NCBI RefSeq assembly: GCF_029910535.1
Contig: NZ_CP069362.1
Span: forward strand, 1,240,001-1,304,000
Source of the DNA: Marinitoga aeolica
Lineage (GTDB): Bacteria > Thermotogota > Thermotogae > Petrotogales > Petrotogaceae
Direction: 5' to 3'
Length of the DNA stretch: 64,000 nt
In this document: piece by piece, positions 27,506-35,845 of the stretch
Position numbering within the stretch: the first letter of the stretch is position 1
Layout of the letters: the number at the start of each line of letters is the position of its first letter
Position numbers and translations under genes: made by a program
Notes under the pieces: generated by a model
The model's input: the letters and a program-made list of their open reading frames with translations, nothing else
Databases searched by the model: none
What the model was told of the DNA's origin: nothing

Positions 27506-28870
27506 ATGAAAAAGAAAATAACTTTAATGATTTTAGCATTATTAGTATCTTTTGTATTTTCTAAAGACCTTTTTCTTCAATGGAAAAAAGTTGATAAAAA
27601 TAACTATATTGAGAAAAACAAAAAAGTTTTTCTCAATATTTCTTATTTGGAAAAGCTTGGCTATAATATTATGGGAACTTCAGAAAATCTGTTTATTATC
27701 AAATTTGATGATACATGGTCTGCTGTTGTTTTCCCAAAAGCTGGAATTGCCATTATTAATTCATCAGAAAGTGTAGCTTTGGATTTTGATGATTTTATTT
27801 TTCAAAATAAAACATATTTTGTAAAGGTGAGTGTTCTTGCAAAGTTGGCAAATCTTGAATACTTTGAAAATTCCAAAGGATATTATTTGAATTATAAACT
27901 TGCAAAATTAAAAAGTATAGACGGTTTTTTGGTAAATGATAAACTCAGAGTTATAATGGAATTTTCTTCGCAACCAGAAAAATATGAAGTTTATCCTTTA
28001 ACTTCTGTTCCCGGGTATTTAATTAAGGTTCATGGAGTAGAAATACCTGAAGTTTCATTTTCTAAGGAATTCAATAATAAATTTTTGAGCCGAATTAAGG
28101 CTATGCAGCATTCACAAAAAGAAATATGGGTGACTATAATCCTTGGTGCTGAAGCAAAAAAATATACAAAAATAGAAGAAAATGGAAGAATTATTCTTGA
28201 CATAGAAATGACTGAGGACTTTACCAAACCAGTAGTGGTTCTCGATCCTGGACATGGAGATTTTGATCCTGGAACAATGGGATATCTTGGGACAAAAGAA
28301 AAAGACATGGCATTGAAGGTTGCTTTAAAAACTAAAGAATTATTAAAGAAGAATAAAAATATAAGGGTATATTTGACAAGAGATACGGATAAATTTATTG
28401 AATTATATAATAGAGCAAAAATAGCAAATGATTTACATGCAGATTTGTTTGTTAGTATTCATTTGAATTCTTATCTTGAAAATAGAAGTATTAGAGGATC
28501 GGAAATATATTATTTTGCATTTTCTGATGACAAATATGCAAGGAAGATAGCCAGAAAAGAAAACTTAGATATGAATGATAATAAGGATATTATAGAATCA
28601 AGGGTTGTTGAAAAGAAGAATTCTATACCAGAAAGTAAAAAAATGGCTGAACTTTTAAAAAAACATGTAAAAGAAAATAAAATTCCTTTTAGGTCTATTA
28701 AAGCCGCAGAATTTGCAGTTTTAGCTTATACAAAATGTCCAGCTGTTCTTTTTGAACTTGAGTTTTTATCTAATCCTACAGTTGAGGTTAATTTTATGTC
28801 AGGGAAATATGTTGATCTTTTTGCAAAGATAATTGCAAATTCTATATTAGAGTATTTTAATATAAAATAA
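27506..28870 (+). CDS. N-acetylmuramoyl-L-alanine amidase (Amidase_3, AMIN-like N domain)
   Basis: Zinc amidase that cuts the lactyl-peptide bond of peptidoglycan. A signal peptide (KKKITLMILALLVSFVFS) is followed by a copper-amine-oxidase-N/AMIN-like beta domain (about 20-220), then Amidase_3 beginning VVLDPGHGDFDPGTMG (first zinc His), with DLFVSIHLNS (second His) and the catalytic Glu in VLFELEFLSN. Length 454 aa. ATG 27506 is chosen over TTG 27500 because it follows GGGTGG at good distance. It is the last gene of the operon; the sequence just beyond is repeat-rich. Confidence 0.92.
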   Translation: MKKKITLMILALLVSFVFSKDLFLQWKKVDKNNYIEKNKKVFLNISYLEKLGYNIMGTSENLFIIKFDDTWSAVVFPKAGIAIINSSESVALDFDDFIFQNKTYFVKVSVLAKLANLEYFENSKGYYLNYKLAKLKSIDGFLVNDKLRVIMEFSSQPEKYEVYPLTSVPGYLIKVHGVEIPEVSFSKEFNNKFLSRIKAMQHSQKEIWVTIILGAEAKKYTKIEENGRIILDIEMTEDFTKPVVVLDPGHGDFDPGTMGYLGTKEKDMALKVALKTKELLKKNKNIRVYLTRDTDKFIELYNRAKIANDLHADLFVSIHLNSYLENRSIRGSEIYYFAFSDDKYARKIARKENLDMNDNKDIIESRVVEKKNSIPESKKMAELLKKHVKENKIPFRSIKAAEFAVLAYTKCPAVLFELEFLSNPTVEVNFMSGKYVDLFAKIIANSILEYFNIK

Positions 28871-28880
28871 ATTAGAATGA

Positions 28881-28954
28881 AGAAAATTATAAAATAATGC
28901 TCTTCACCAGGTGGAAATTCTAAATCCTCAAAGTTGGAATCAAAATAAAACTCA
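28881..28954 (+). repeat. Palindromic dispersed element, copy B, left arm
   Basis: The terminal part (AGAAAATTATAAAATAATGCTCTTCACCAGGTG) is near identical to the left end of the element at 42422; it continues with the TTGGAATCAAAATAAAAC arm that also occurs at 42345-42388. Its right arm is at 29090-29131. The rest of the 28871-29321 gap holds A/T-rich sequence, a hairpin, and the tRNA promoter. Confidence 0.75.
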
Positions 28955-28960
28955 AACATA

Positions 28961-28983
28961 TTTTTAATGCGCAGCATTAAAAA
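28961..28983. terminator. A/T-rich hairpin, possible terminator
   Basis: TTTTTAATGC-gca-GCATTAAAAA is a perfect 10-bp stem inside the repeat region after the amidase gene. It could end the upstream operon, but the stem is weak and the distance from the stop is 90 bases. Confidence 0.4.
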
Positions 28984-29089
28984 TAGATAAAGGGTTACAT
29001 ATAAAAAAAATAAAATAAAAAATATAGGTTATAAATAAAGCAATTATTTTAGTTTATAATATTTAAAATTTCGCGAAGCGAAGCTTAGG

Positions 29090-29131
29090 CAATCATCGAG
29101 TTTTCATTCGTTTTATTTTTGAATTCCAATA
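29090..29131 (+). repeat. Palindromic dispersed element, copy B, right arm
   Basis: CAATCATCGAGTTTTCATTC… through GAATTCCAATA matches 42631-42672 with one mismatch in 42 bases. The GTTTTATTTTTGAATTCCAA segment is the inverted partner of the left arm at 28935-28953, so the two arms could form one long stem around the intervening 140 bases. Confidence 0.75.
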
Positions 29132-29276
29132 TATTCAACTCCATTCACATTTTTTTAGGCAATCTTCGAATCTTCACAACTTTTAAACTTTTTTGACAGT
29201 ATAAAAGTAAGTTAAAATATTGATCAAAGAAATATCGGTATAGATAAAATTAACAATTTAGTAGCGAAAAATTTTC

Positions 29277-29305
29277 TTGATTTATAACATTTCTTATGTT
29301 ATAAT
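29277..29305 (+). promoter_or_regulatory. Promoter of tRNA-Asn
   Basis: TTGATT (29277-29282), 17-base spacer, TATAAT (29300-29305), 16 bases before the tRNA. A perfect TATAACAT/ATGTTATA inverted repeat (29283-29303) fills the spacer and could be a control site or simply part of the promoter. Confidence 0.75.
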
Positions 29306-29321
29306 ATACCTCGGAAGTTGT

Positions 29322-29396
29322 TCCGGCGTAGCTCAACGGTAGAGCGGGTGGCTGTTAACCACTAGGCTGGGGGTTCGAATCCCTCCGCCGGAGCCA
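29322..29396 (+). tRNA. tRNA-Asn (GTT anticodon)
   Basis: A 75-base tRNA with encoded CCA. The acceptor stem TCCGGCG/CGCCGGA closes at 29322-29328 and 29386-29392, followed by discriminator G and CCA (29394-29396). The anticodon stem-loop is GTGG-CTGTTAA-CCAC, so the anticodon is GTT, decoding AAC/AAU. The T arm has GGGGGTTCGAATCCC. It stands between two dispersed repeats. The nearby gatBA genes encode the enzyme that can make Asn-tRNA(Asn) from Asp-tRNA(Asn). Confidence 0.97.
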
Positions 29397-29402
29397 TAAC
29401 CA

Positions 29403-29430
29403 CAAGTCCAGCGAAAGCTGGACTTGTTTT
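29403..29430 (+). terminator. Rho-independent terminator of tRNA-Asn
   Basis: AAGTCCAGC-gaaa-GCTGGACTT followed by GTTTTT: a 9-bp perfect stem with a GNRA loop, right after the tRNA. Confidence 0.88.
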
Positions 29431-29528
29431 TATTTAATAATGATTTCTACATTTTTCTTATCAAAAGCAATTGCAACTTTTATAATTTTTTCTATTCTGT
29501 ATATTGGTAATCGTTTCAATTTTTTCAT
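29430..29528 (-). pseudogene. 32-codon internally deleted remnant of a family 2 ATPase-nuclease gene
   Basis: Reading leftward from ATG 29528 after GGAGGTGGAAACT, the frame gives MKKLKRLPIY then RIEKIIKVAIAFDKKNVEI, ending IIK and stop. The first part equals the start of the family 2 genes (K-L-K-R-L-P-I as at 13034) and the second equals their last 22 residues (IEKIIKVAIAFDKKNVEIIVK). About 520 internal codons are missing but the frame is kept and the ribosome site is intact. It is most likely a deletion relic; a translated micropeptide cannot be excluded. Its stop adjoins the tRNA terminator. Confidence 0.85.
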
Positions 29529-29559
29529 AGTTTCCACCTCCAAAACTATCAATACTAAT

Positions 29560-29660
29560 CAAAACCGAACACGGATGTGAGTTTGAGCGACAGGCAAGAA
29601 TGAGCATTTTTGAGGAATAAGAATTTTCACCGGATGAACGAATATTATTTTGAATATTTT
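29560..29660 (-). repeat. Palindromic dispersed element, half copy D
   Basis: On the minus strand, CGGTGAAAATTCTTATTCCTCAAAAATGC… to CACATCCGTGTTCGGTTTTG matches the left half of the element at 42450-42520, including the ACTCACATCCGTGTTCGGTTT segment. The half that would complete the palindrome is absent; the copy breaks off 30 bases before the remnant gene. Confidence 0.75.
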
Positions 29661-29684
29661 ATTTTGTACTTTGTCTACAAACTG

Positions 29685-29710
29685 AAGGCAGCAAAAGCTG
29701 CCTTTTAGGC
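29685..29710. terminator. Hairpin with GTACTTTG-CTACAAAC motif beside it
   Basis: AAGGCAGC-aaaa-GCTGCCTT, followed on the plus strand by TTAGGCTTTT and preceded by GTACTTTGTCTACAAACTG (29666-29684). A related motif with a hairpin stands at 62252-62292. Which transcript it serves is unclear. Confidence 0.55.
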
Positions 29711-29720
29711 TTTTGACAAA

Positions 29721-29746
29721 AATAACGGGGCATTAGCCCCGTTATT
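29721..29746 (-). terminator. Rho-independent terminator of the gatB operon
   Basis: AATAACGGGGC-atta-GCCCCGTTATT (11-bp stem) includes the gatB stop codon, and on the minus strand runs into TTATTTTTG. Confidence 0.88.
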
Positions 29747-31175
29747 CATCTAATAATTTTTTAACTATTTGATTAGCTTTTTGCGGATTAGCTTTTCCTT
29801 TTGTTTCTTTCATAACCTGACCAACAAAGAAACCAAATAATTTTGTTTTACCATTTTTATATTGTTGATATTGTTTTTGATTGCTTTCAATAATTTTTCT
29901 TACAATTTCTTCTATTACAGAATCATCATCAATTTGTTCTAATCCCTTTTCTTTAACAATTTCTGATGGCATTTTTCCATTTTCAAACATTTCTACAAAT
30001 ACATCTTTTGCTATTTTTGTTGATATTTTTCCGGAATCTATTAATTCTTCTAATTCTTTATAATGTTCTGGTTTTATTTTTACATCTTTTAATTCTATAT
30101 TATTTTTATTCATTTCTCTCATTAAATCGGTAATAATTAAATTACTTACAAATTGTGGGTTCTTAACCACTTTTGCAGCTTTTTCAAAATAATTAGCTAA
30201 TTCTTTATCGCCTGCTAAAATTTCTGCATCATATGCTTTTATTTTGTATTGTTCAACAAATCTTTTAGCTTTTTCATCTATCATTTCTGGCATAGTTTTT
30301 CTAATTTCTTCAATTTTTTCTTGGGTAACAATAACTGGTGGTATGTCTGGTTCAGGGAAATATCTATAATCAGCTTCTTCTTCTTTTGATCTCATTGAGA
30401 ATGTTGATCTTGTTGAGAAGTTCCAGCCTCTTGTTTCTTTTGGAATATTTTCCCCTTTTTCCATTGCTTCAATTATTCTATTTCTTTCGTATTCGAGAGC
30501 TTTTTCTACGAATTTAAATGAGTTTATATTTTTGATTTCCACTCTGTTGCTTTGTATATTTTTTTCTGTATCTGTTATAGAGATATTAGCATCACATCTT
30601 AAAGCGCCTTTTTCCATATCCCCCGATGATATACCGGCATATCTCAATATATTTCTTAATTTTTCCATGAAATTTCTTGCTTCTTCTGGTGATTCTATAT
30701 CTGGTTCTGTAACTATTTCTATTAGAGGTATACCACTTCTGTTATAATCAACATAACTATATGAAGCATTTTCCAGGTCTTCCCCTTCGTGGAACATTTT
30801 TCCAGAGTCTTCTTCTAAATGCATTCTTTGTATTCTTATTTTTTTTCCATCTATTTCTATATATCCATTATTTGCCAAAGGATAAAAATATTGTGTAATT
30901 TGATAACCTTTAGGAAGGTCAGGATAGAAATAATTTTTTCTATCAAACCTTGAATATTCATTGATTTCTGCATTTAAAGCAATGGCTGCTTTTATTCCTA
31001 AATTTAATGCTTCTTCATTGAATACTGGCAATGCACCAGGTTGTCCTGTACATACAGGACAGATATTTGTGTTTGGTTCGCTTTCAAAAGCGTTTGCAGA
31101 ACAGGAACAAAATGCTTTGGTTTTTGTTAGTAGTTGAGTGTGTATTTCAAGGCCAATTGTTGTTTTATATTTCAT
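29742..31175 (-). CDS. gatB: Asp-tRNA(Asn)/Glu-tRNA(Gln) amidotransferase subunit B
   Basis: Subunit B of GatCAB, which phosphorylates and amidates mischarged Glu-tRNA(Gln) or Asp-tRNA(Asn) with ammonia delivered by GatA. Signatures are [11 protein letters not shown] near the N terminus, [55 protein letters not shown], and a C-terminal YqeY-like tail domain ending [16 protein letters not shown]. At 477 aa it is full length. Start ATG 31175 follows GGAGGTGAATT and overlaps gatA by 11 bases. The gatC gene is not in this cluster. Confidence 0.95.
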   Translation of the reverse strand: MKYKTTIGLEIHTQLLTKTKAFCSCSANAFESEPNTNICPVCTGQPGALPVFNEEALNLGIKAAIALNAEINEYSRFDRKNYFYPDLPKGYQITQYFYPLANNGYIEIDGKKIRIQRMHLEEDSGKMFHEGEDLENASYSYVDYNRSGIPLIEIVTEPDIESPEEARNFMEKLRNILRYAGISSGDMEKGALRCDANISITDTEKNIQSNRVEIKNINSFKFVEKALEYERNRIIEAMEKGENIPKETRGWNFSTRSTFSMRSKEEEADYRYFPEPDIPPVIVTQEKIEEIRKTMPEMIDEKAKRFVEQYKIKAYDAEILAGDKELANYFEKAAKVVKNPQFVSNLIITDLMREMNKNNIELKDVKIKPEHYKELEELIDSGKISTKIAKDVFVEMFENGKMPSEIVKEKGLEQIDDDSVIEEIVRKIIESNQKQYQQYKNGKTKLFGFFVGQVMKETKGKANPQKANQIVKKLLDE

Positions 31176-32517
31176 AATTCACCTCCGGTAGTTCTAAAGT
31201 TCCAAAAATATCTTCAAATTGTTTTGCTATTCTTAATAATTTAGCATCGTTTAAAGGTTTGGAAATTAAATGAATTCCAAATGGCAAGTCATTTATTTTT
31301 CCTGCTGGAATACTAATTGCAGGAGCTCCAATCATATTTGCTGGTATTGTAAATAAATCCATTAAGTAGTATTGTAAAGGTGATTTTAATTCACCAATTT
31401 TTGGTGGTAATGTTGGTGATGTTGGAGTTAAAATTGCATCATATTTTTCAAAGGCTTTTTCAAAATCCTGATTTAATAAATTTCTAATTTTTGCTGCTTT
31501 TGCAAAATATGCATCATAATATGCAGAACTCAATGTAAATGCTCCCATGAATATTCTTCTTTTAACCTCTATTCCAAAACCTGAGTCTCTTGTTTGCATA
31601 TAAGTTTCTTTTAATGATTCTTTTTCATCTCTTAAGCCATATCTCATACCATCATATCTTGAAAGATTAGAACTTGCTTCAGATGGGGCTATAATATAGT
31701 AAATTGATACAGTATATTTTAAATGAGGAATATTTATTTCTTCAATTTCCACACCGTTTTTCTTTAATGTTTCAATATTTTCTTTGAATTTGTTTAGAAC
31801 ATCTTCATCTATTCCATCTAATTCAAATACTTCTTTTGGAACAGCGACTTTTAGTTTTTCTAATTTATTATTTAATTGTGAGGTTAAATCCCATTTTATA
31901 TCCAAAGATGTTGAATCTTTTTCATCTTTACCACTCATTGTTTCTACCACAATCGCAGCATTTTCAACATTATTTGCTAAAACTCCTATTTGATCTAATG
32001 ATGATGCAAATGCTGATAATCCATATCTTGAAATAGCTCCATATGTGGGTTTATAGCCAACAATTCCACAAAAGGAAGCTGGTTGTCTTACTGATCCGCC
32101 TGTATCTGATCCTAATGCAAATGGAACCATTTTTGCTGCAACTGCTGCTGCAGATCCACCACTTGAACCACCAGGGATTCTTTCCAGGTCCCATGGATTT
32201 TTTACAGGACCAAATGCGGAATTTTCATTAGAACCTCCCATTGCGAATTCATCAAGGTTTGTTTTTCCAACAACCGTAAATCCTGCATTTAACAATTTTC
32301 GAACAGCAGTTGCTGTATATGTTGAATTATAATTTTCTAATATTTTTGAGCCACATGTATTTTTTGTACCTAATACTTGAATGTTATCTTTAACTAAAAA
32401 AGGTGTTGAGTAATATTCTCCTTCTTTATTTCCTTCTACTGTAGTGAATTCTAATACAGCATTTATCTTTTCATTAATTTTTTTTGCTTTTTCAATATCA
32501 AATTTAAAATTTTTCAT
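31165..32517 (-). CDS. gatA: Asp-tRNA(Asn)/Glu-tRNA(Gln) amidotransferase subunit A
   Basis: Amidase-family subunit that hydrolyses glutamine and channels ammonia to GatB. The Ser-cisSer-Lys triad is visible: Lys in [12 protein letters not shown], Ser in [13 protein letters not shown] and in [12 protein letters not shown]. 450 aa. I place the start at ATG 32517, after GGAGGAATCAA, rather than seven codons earlier, where the codons read through the ribosome site. It follows the HD-hydrolase gene by 11 bases and is coupled to gatB. Confidence 0.95.
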   Translation of the reverse strand: MKNFKFDIEKAKKINEKINAVLEFTTVEGNKEGEYYSTPFLVKDNIQVLGTKNTCGSKILENYNSTYTATAVRKLLNAGFTVVGKTNLDEFAMGGSNENSAFGPVKNPWDLERIPGGSSGGSAAAVAAKMVPFALGSDTGGSVRQPASFCGIVGYKPTYGAISRYGLSAFASSLDQIGVLANNVENAAIVVETMSGKDEKDSTSLDIKWDLTSQLNNKLEKLKVAVPKEVFELDGIDEDVLNKFKENIETLKKNGVEIEEINIPHLKYTVSIYYIIAPSEASSNLSRYDGMRYGLRDEKESLKETYMQTRDSGFGIEVKRRIFMGAFTLSSAYYDAYFAKAAKIRNLLNQDFEKAFEKYDAILTPTSPTLPPKIGELKSPLQYYLMDLFTIPANMIGAPAISIPAGKINDLPFGIHLISKPLNDAKLLRIAKQFEDIFGTLELPEVNYEI

Positions 32518-32528
32518 TTGATTCCTCC

Positions 32529-34046
32529 TTACCATCTTGTTGTAATATTGATCCCACCAACTTTTGGTATTAAATTTAATCTTTTTAATATTTCACGTTT
32601 ATCTTCGGTAAGATAAATTCTTGAAATTTGAATTAAATTGCTTTCCATAAATTTATAAGCAGGATATCGTTCAAATACTTCGTCAAACCTTAATACATCA
32701 CCATTATAATCAAGTATTGATACGTCTGTTGATAAAAATTCTTTTGGATGCATTAAGGCGAGTTTATATGGTGTGTCTATGATGAAAAGATTATCAAAAT
32801 TATCTAAAATATAAGATAATTCCTGTTTATCTTCTTTAGAAATATCTGTTTTCATAACTTTTTCAATATTTTCTTTTAATTGTTTTAAGACGTTTTCTGC
32901 AACGCTTACGCTGATAACAGATGGATCTAATCCTGTAGTGGAAAATGGAATTTCTATTAATAATTTCCACAAATCTCTTGATTTTAATCTTTTTACCAAT
33001 TCATGGGCTCTGGCTACTTTATCAGCTTTTTGCATTAATTCTGGGCTTATATTGAATAATTCATTATCTTTCTTTTCATACAATTGTTCATATACTATTT
33101 CTATTTCATTGATTATTCTTTGATCCGTTAATGAATTGAATTTATCAAGATTGCGTACTCTTTCTTTTAAATCAAGTATATCATCAGCTAATCTTAATAT
33201 TTCCTGGATCATCTGGTCTGCAGCTCTTGAGGTTTTGTGGAAATATACATTTTTATACATCATAAATCTTGCAAATAATACGGTATAAATATTATCAATA
33301 ATTTTTATGTTATAACATAACTTTTCTTTTCCATTTACAGTTTTTATTGAAGCATTTCTAATTATTCTATCTAAATCTCCTGTTCCGAAATCTCTTGTTC
33401 CTGCATAATATGAATCTCTTAATACAAAATCCAGTCTATCTGCACCTAAAGGGCCTTGGACAATATTGAATTCAGGGCTACCACCAGTATTTTCTGCTTC
33501 GAATAGGTCATTTATCATACTCATTACTTCTTTTAAACCATCTTTTATATCTTTTTCTTTATCTTTAATATCTTTATTTAATGTAAGAGATAAATCTTTT
33601 AAAAAATCTTTTTTTGTTCGTGGATCATTTAATTTATTATATACTTCATATGCTTGATCTATTAATTTTGTATTTAATATTTTTTTTCTATATTCATCGT
33701 GGCCGTCTTTAAGTCCCATTCTTTTATATATAACATCATCAAATTGATGACTATATGGTCCGTGTCCTAAATCATGTAATAATCCAGCCAATCTCAAAAT
33801 CCTGGTTTTTTGGTGATTATTTTCAAAAAGTTTTTTTGCATATAATCCAGAAATATGCATTACACCAAGCGAATGGCTAAATCTTGTATGTGTGGCGCTT
33901 GGATATACATATTCTGCCCCTGCTAATTGGCTGAGATATCTTAATCTTTGAACCAATGGTGTATCTGCTATTACTATTTCTAAAGGATAGATAAAAATTT
34001 CAGAATATATAGGATCCCTCGATACTTTAAAGTATAGATTTTCCAT
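32529..34046 (-). CDS. HD-domain phosphohydrolase (COG1078 type, dNTPase-like)
   Basis: A 505-residue HD superfamily phosphohydrolase related to SAMHD1/dGTPase-type enzymes. The N terminus has RLRYLSQLAGAEYVYPSATHTRFSHSLG with a first metal His, then LLHDLGHGPYSHQFD containing the HD pair, and RLDFVLRDSYYAGT carrying the final Asp. The C-terminal half is helical. Nucleotide substrate cannot be named from sequence. It lies 3 bases from the rhomboid stop, in the same leftward operon. Confidence 0.88.
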   Translation of the reverse strand: MENLYFKVSRDPIYSEIFIYPLEIVIADTPLVQRLRYLSQLAGAEYVYPSATHTRFSHSLGVMHISGLYAKKLFENNHQKTRILRLAGLLHDLGHGPYSHQFDDVIYKRMGLKDGHDEYRKKILNTKLIDQAYEVYNKLNDPRTKKDFLKDLSLTLNKDIKDKEKDIKDGLKEVMSMINDLFEAENTGGSPEFNIVQGPLGADRLDFVLRDSYYAGTRDFGTGDLDRIIRNASIKTVNGKEKLCYNIKIIDNIYTVLFARFMMYKNVYFHKTSRAADQMIQEILRLADDILDLKERVRNLDKFNSLTDQRIINEIEIVYEQLYEKKDNELFNISPELMQKADKVARAHELVKRLKSRDLWKLLIEIPFSTTGLDPSVISVSVAENVLKQLKENIEKVMKTDISKEDKQELSYILDNFDNLFIIDTPYKLALMHPKEFLSTDVSILDYNGDVLRFDEVFERYPAYKFMESNLIQISRIYLTEDKREILKRLNLIPKVGGINITTRW

Positions 34047-34049
34047 TTT

Positions 34050-34769
34050 TTAGCCCCCTATTAAATATTGAATATCAAAAATCAAAAGCCATATAAATGA
34101 AGCAGTAATCAAACCAAAACTGATATATCCTAAGATTTTCCATTTTTTATATGAGGTGTAAGTATCTGAAACGGAGGTTAGCCATCCGAATGTAAATCCA
34201 GTTATTAATCCACCAATATGTGCAAAATTATTTATTCCAGATGCGGTAAATCCAAGAACTAAATTGATAATTATTACTGGTAATAAAGCTGTTCCCGTCA
34301 TTGGCTTCAACATTGGTGGTGTGTCATCTCTGAATCCGGCGCCAAATAATAATCCAATAAGGCCGAAAATAGCACCACTGGCTCCAACTGAAAATGCATT
34401 TGGCATGAAAAGCTGTGTTAACGCAGCTCCTCCAATACCTGAAGCGAGATAAATTGTTATAAACTTATATGGTCCATATACCCTTTCTACTATATTTCCG
34501 ATGTAATATAATGCATACATATTAAAGAATATATGCAAAAAACCTCCATGAACGAACATAGAAGTGATGAATCTAAAATATTGATGCGAAATGGTTATTA
34601 ATTTTCCATATTGAGCACCTGCAAAGATTAATGTATAAACATTTGAGAAAGCATGAAATCCACCACCAAAAACAAACATTAATACAAAAATTAGAATATT
34701 CCATGTGAATATTTTTTGAGTAACATTATCAAAATTAAAAAACTTTTTTATATAATCCATAAAATTCAC
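34050..34769 (-). CDS. Rhomboid-family intramembrane serine protease
   Basis: A 239-residue membrane protease. Seven or so hydrophobic segments are evident, with the rhomboid motifs RFITSMFVHGGFLHIFFNM, the catalytic serine in GASGAIFG (about Ser131) and the histidine in NFAHIGGLITGF (about His184). Serine and histidine are both present, so it should be active within the membrane. Substrates cannot be read from sequence. Start ATG 34769 lies 5 bases after the ROK kinase stop, with GAGGTGAATTTT upstream. Confidence 0.92.
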   Translation of the reverse strand: MNFMDYIKKFFNFDNVTQKIFTWNILIFVLMFVFGGGFHAFSNVYTLIFAGAQYGKLITISHQYFRFITSMFVHGGFLHIFFNMYALYYIGNIVERVYGPYKFITIYLASGIGGAALTQLFMPNAFSVGASGAIFGLIGLLFGAGFRDDTPPMLKPMTGTALLPVIIINLVLGFTASGINNFAHIGGLITGFTFGWLTSVSDTYTSYKKWKILGYISFGLITASFIWLLIFDIQYLIGG

Positions 34770-34774
34770 CTCAA

Positions 34775-35719
34775 CTATCTGGAATGATACATTGCAGCAG
34801 CAGATGCGCCTAAGATTCCAGCATCTTCTACCAATGATGATAACATAATTTTAAATGAATTTCTAAATGATGGCATTAGATATAGATTAACTTTTTCTCT
34901 TATTGGGTTGATTAGGAATTTTCCAGCTTTACTCATTCCACCACCAATAATAATCATTTCAGGATTAAAAATATGAACAAAATTAGCTATAGCTTTTGCT
35001 AAAGCATCTGTTATTTTGTCAACAACCATTTGTGCAACGAAATCTCCTTGCTCTAATGCCATGAACACATGTTTTGATTCAATGGCATCTATACTACCAG
35101 CTAATTCTACTACTTTATTATCTGGAATTTTTACTGTAAATTCTTTTGCCCATCTTGCAGTATTTTTTGCAGAAGCAATAGCTTCAATACATCCTCTTGA
35201 TCCACAACCACATAATGGTCCGTCTGGATCTACTATAACATGACCTAATTCAGTTCCAATGCCGTCTTTTCCGGTGATGAGTATTCCGTGAGAAACTACA
35301 CCTCCACCAATTCCTGTTCCCAATGTTAGAGCGACGAAATGTTTTAATCCTTGAGCTGAACCAAAATACCATTCTCCTAAAGCGAAAGCATTTGCATCAT
35401 TTTCAACAAATGTTGGAATTTTTAGTTCTTCTGAGATAGAATGTGCTAATTCAAAGTTGTGAAATGGAAGGTTTGGTGCATATCTTACAATTCCATGGTC
35501 TCTATCTATTGATCCCGGAGAACCAATTCCTATACCTTCCACCCTATTTAGATTATCTTCAGCAACTAATTTTATTGTTTTTATAATGTTTTCAGTAACC
35601 TTTTTAGCCCCAAGATTAGCTTCTGTTGGGATAGCAACTTTGTTGATAATTCCTTTGTCTTTTGAAACCAGTCCTGTTTTTATTTCGGTTCCTCCAAGGT
35701 CAACTCCAATTAAATACAT
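34775..35719 (-). CDS. ROK-family sugar kinase, probable glucokinase
   Basis: A 314-residue ROK kinase that phosphorylates glucose or a related hexose with ATP. The phosphate-binding start is GVDLGGTEIKTGLV; VENDANAFALGEW contains the catalytic Asp; TLGTGIGGGVV binds ATP; and the ROK zinc motif is seen as the H in ELGHVIVDPDG and CGCGSRGCIEAIAS. No HTH domain is present, so it is a kinase and not a regulator. It heads the minus-strand operon running to gatB. GGGAGAG precedes ATG 35719. The exact sugar is uncertain. Confidence 0.88.
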   Translation of the reverse strand: MYLIGVDLGGTEIKTGLVSKDKGIINKVAIPTEANLGAKKVTENIIKTIKLVAEDNLNRVEGIGIGSPGSIDRDHGIVRYAPNLPFHNFELAHSISEELKIPTFVENDANAFALGEWYFGSAQGLKHFVALTLGTGIGGGVVSHGILITGKDGIGTELGHVIVDPDGPLCGCGSRGCIEAIASAKNTARWAKEFTVKIPDNKVVELAGSIDAIESKHVFMALEQGDFVAQMVVDKITDALAKAIANFVHIFNPEMIIIGGGMSKAGKFLINPIREKVNLYLMPSFRNSFKIMLSSLVEDAGILGASAAAMYHSR

Positions 35720-35776
35720 TATACTCTCTCCCTTCTTTCTTAATCTGTTAATTGTAATTTTAACATATTTATGTAG

Positions 35777-35782
35777 TATAAT
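35777..35782 (+). promoter_or_regulatory. Candidate -10 upstream of ispD
   Basis: TATAAT 64 bases before ispD, in the divergent gap with the ROK kinase. The best -35 (TTGTAA at 35752) has a 19-base spacer, so the promoter is only a candidate. Confidence 0.4.
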
Positions 35783-35845
35783 AAAAATGAAACTATTTAA
35801 AATTTAATTTTGTAGATTAAAGATGATAATTTTTGAGGTGATTAT

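Noticed and set aside
28961-28983. Riboswitch or small RNA at the A/T-rich hairpin
   Set aside because: Only one weak stem is visible and no conserved riboswitch core; it is better read as a possible terminator.
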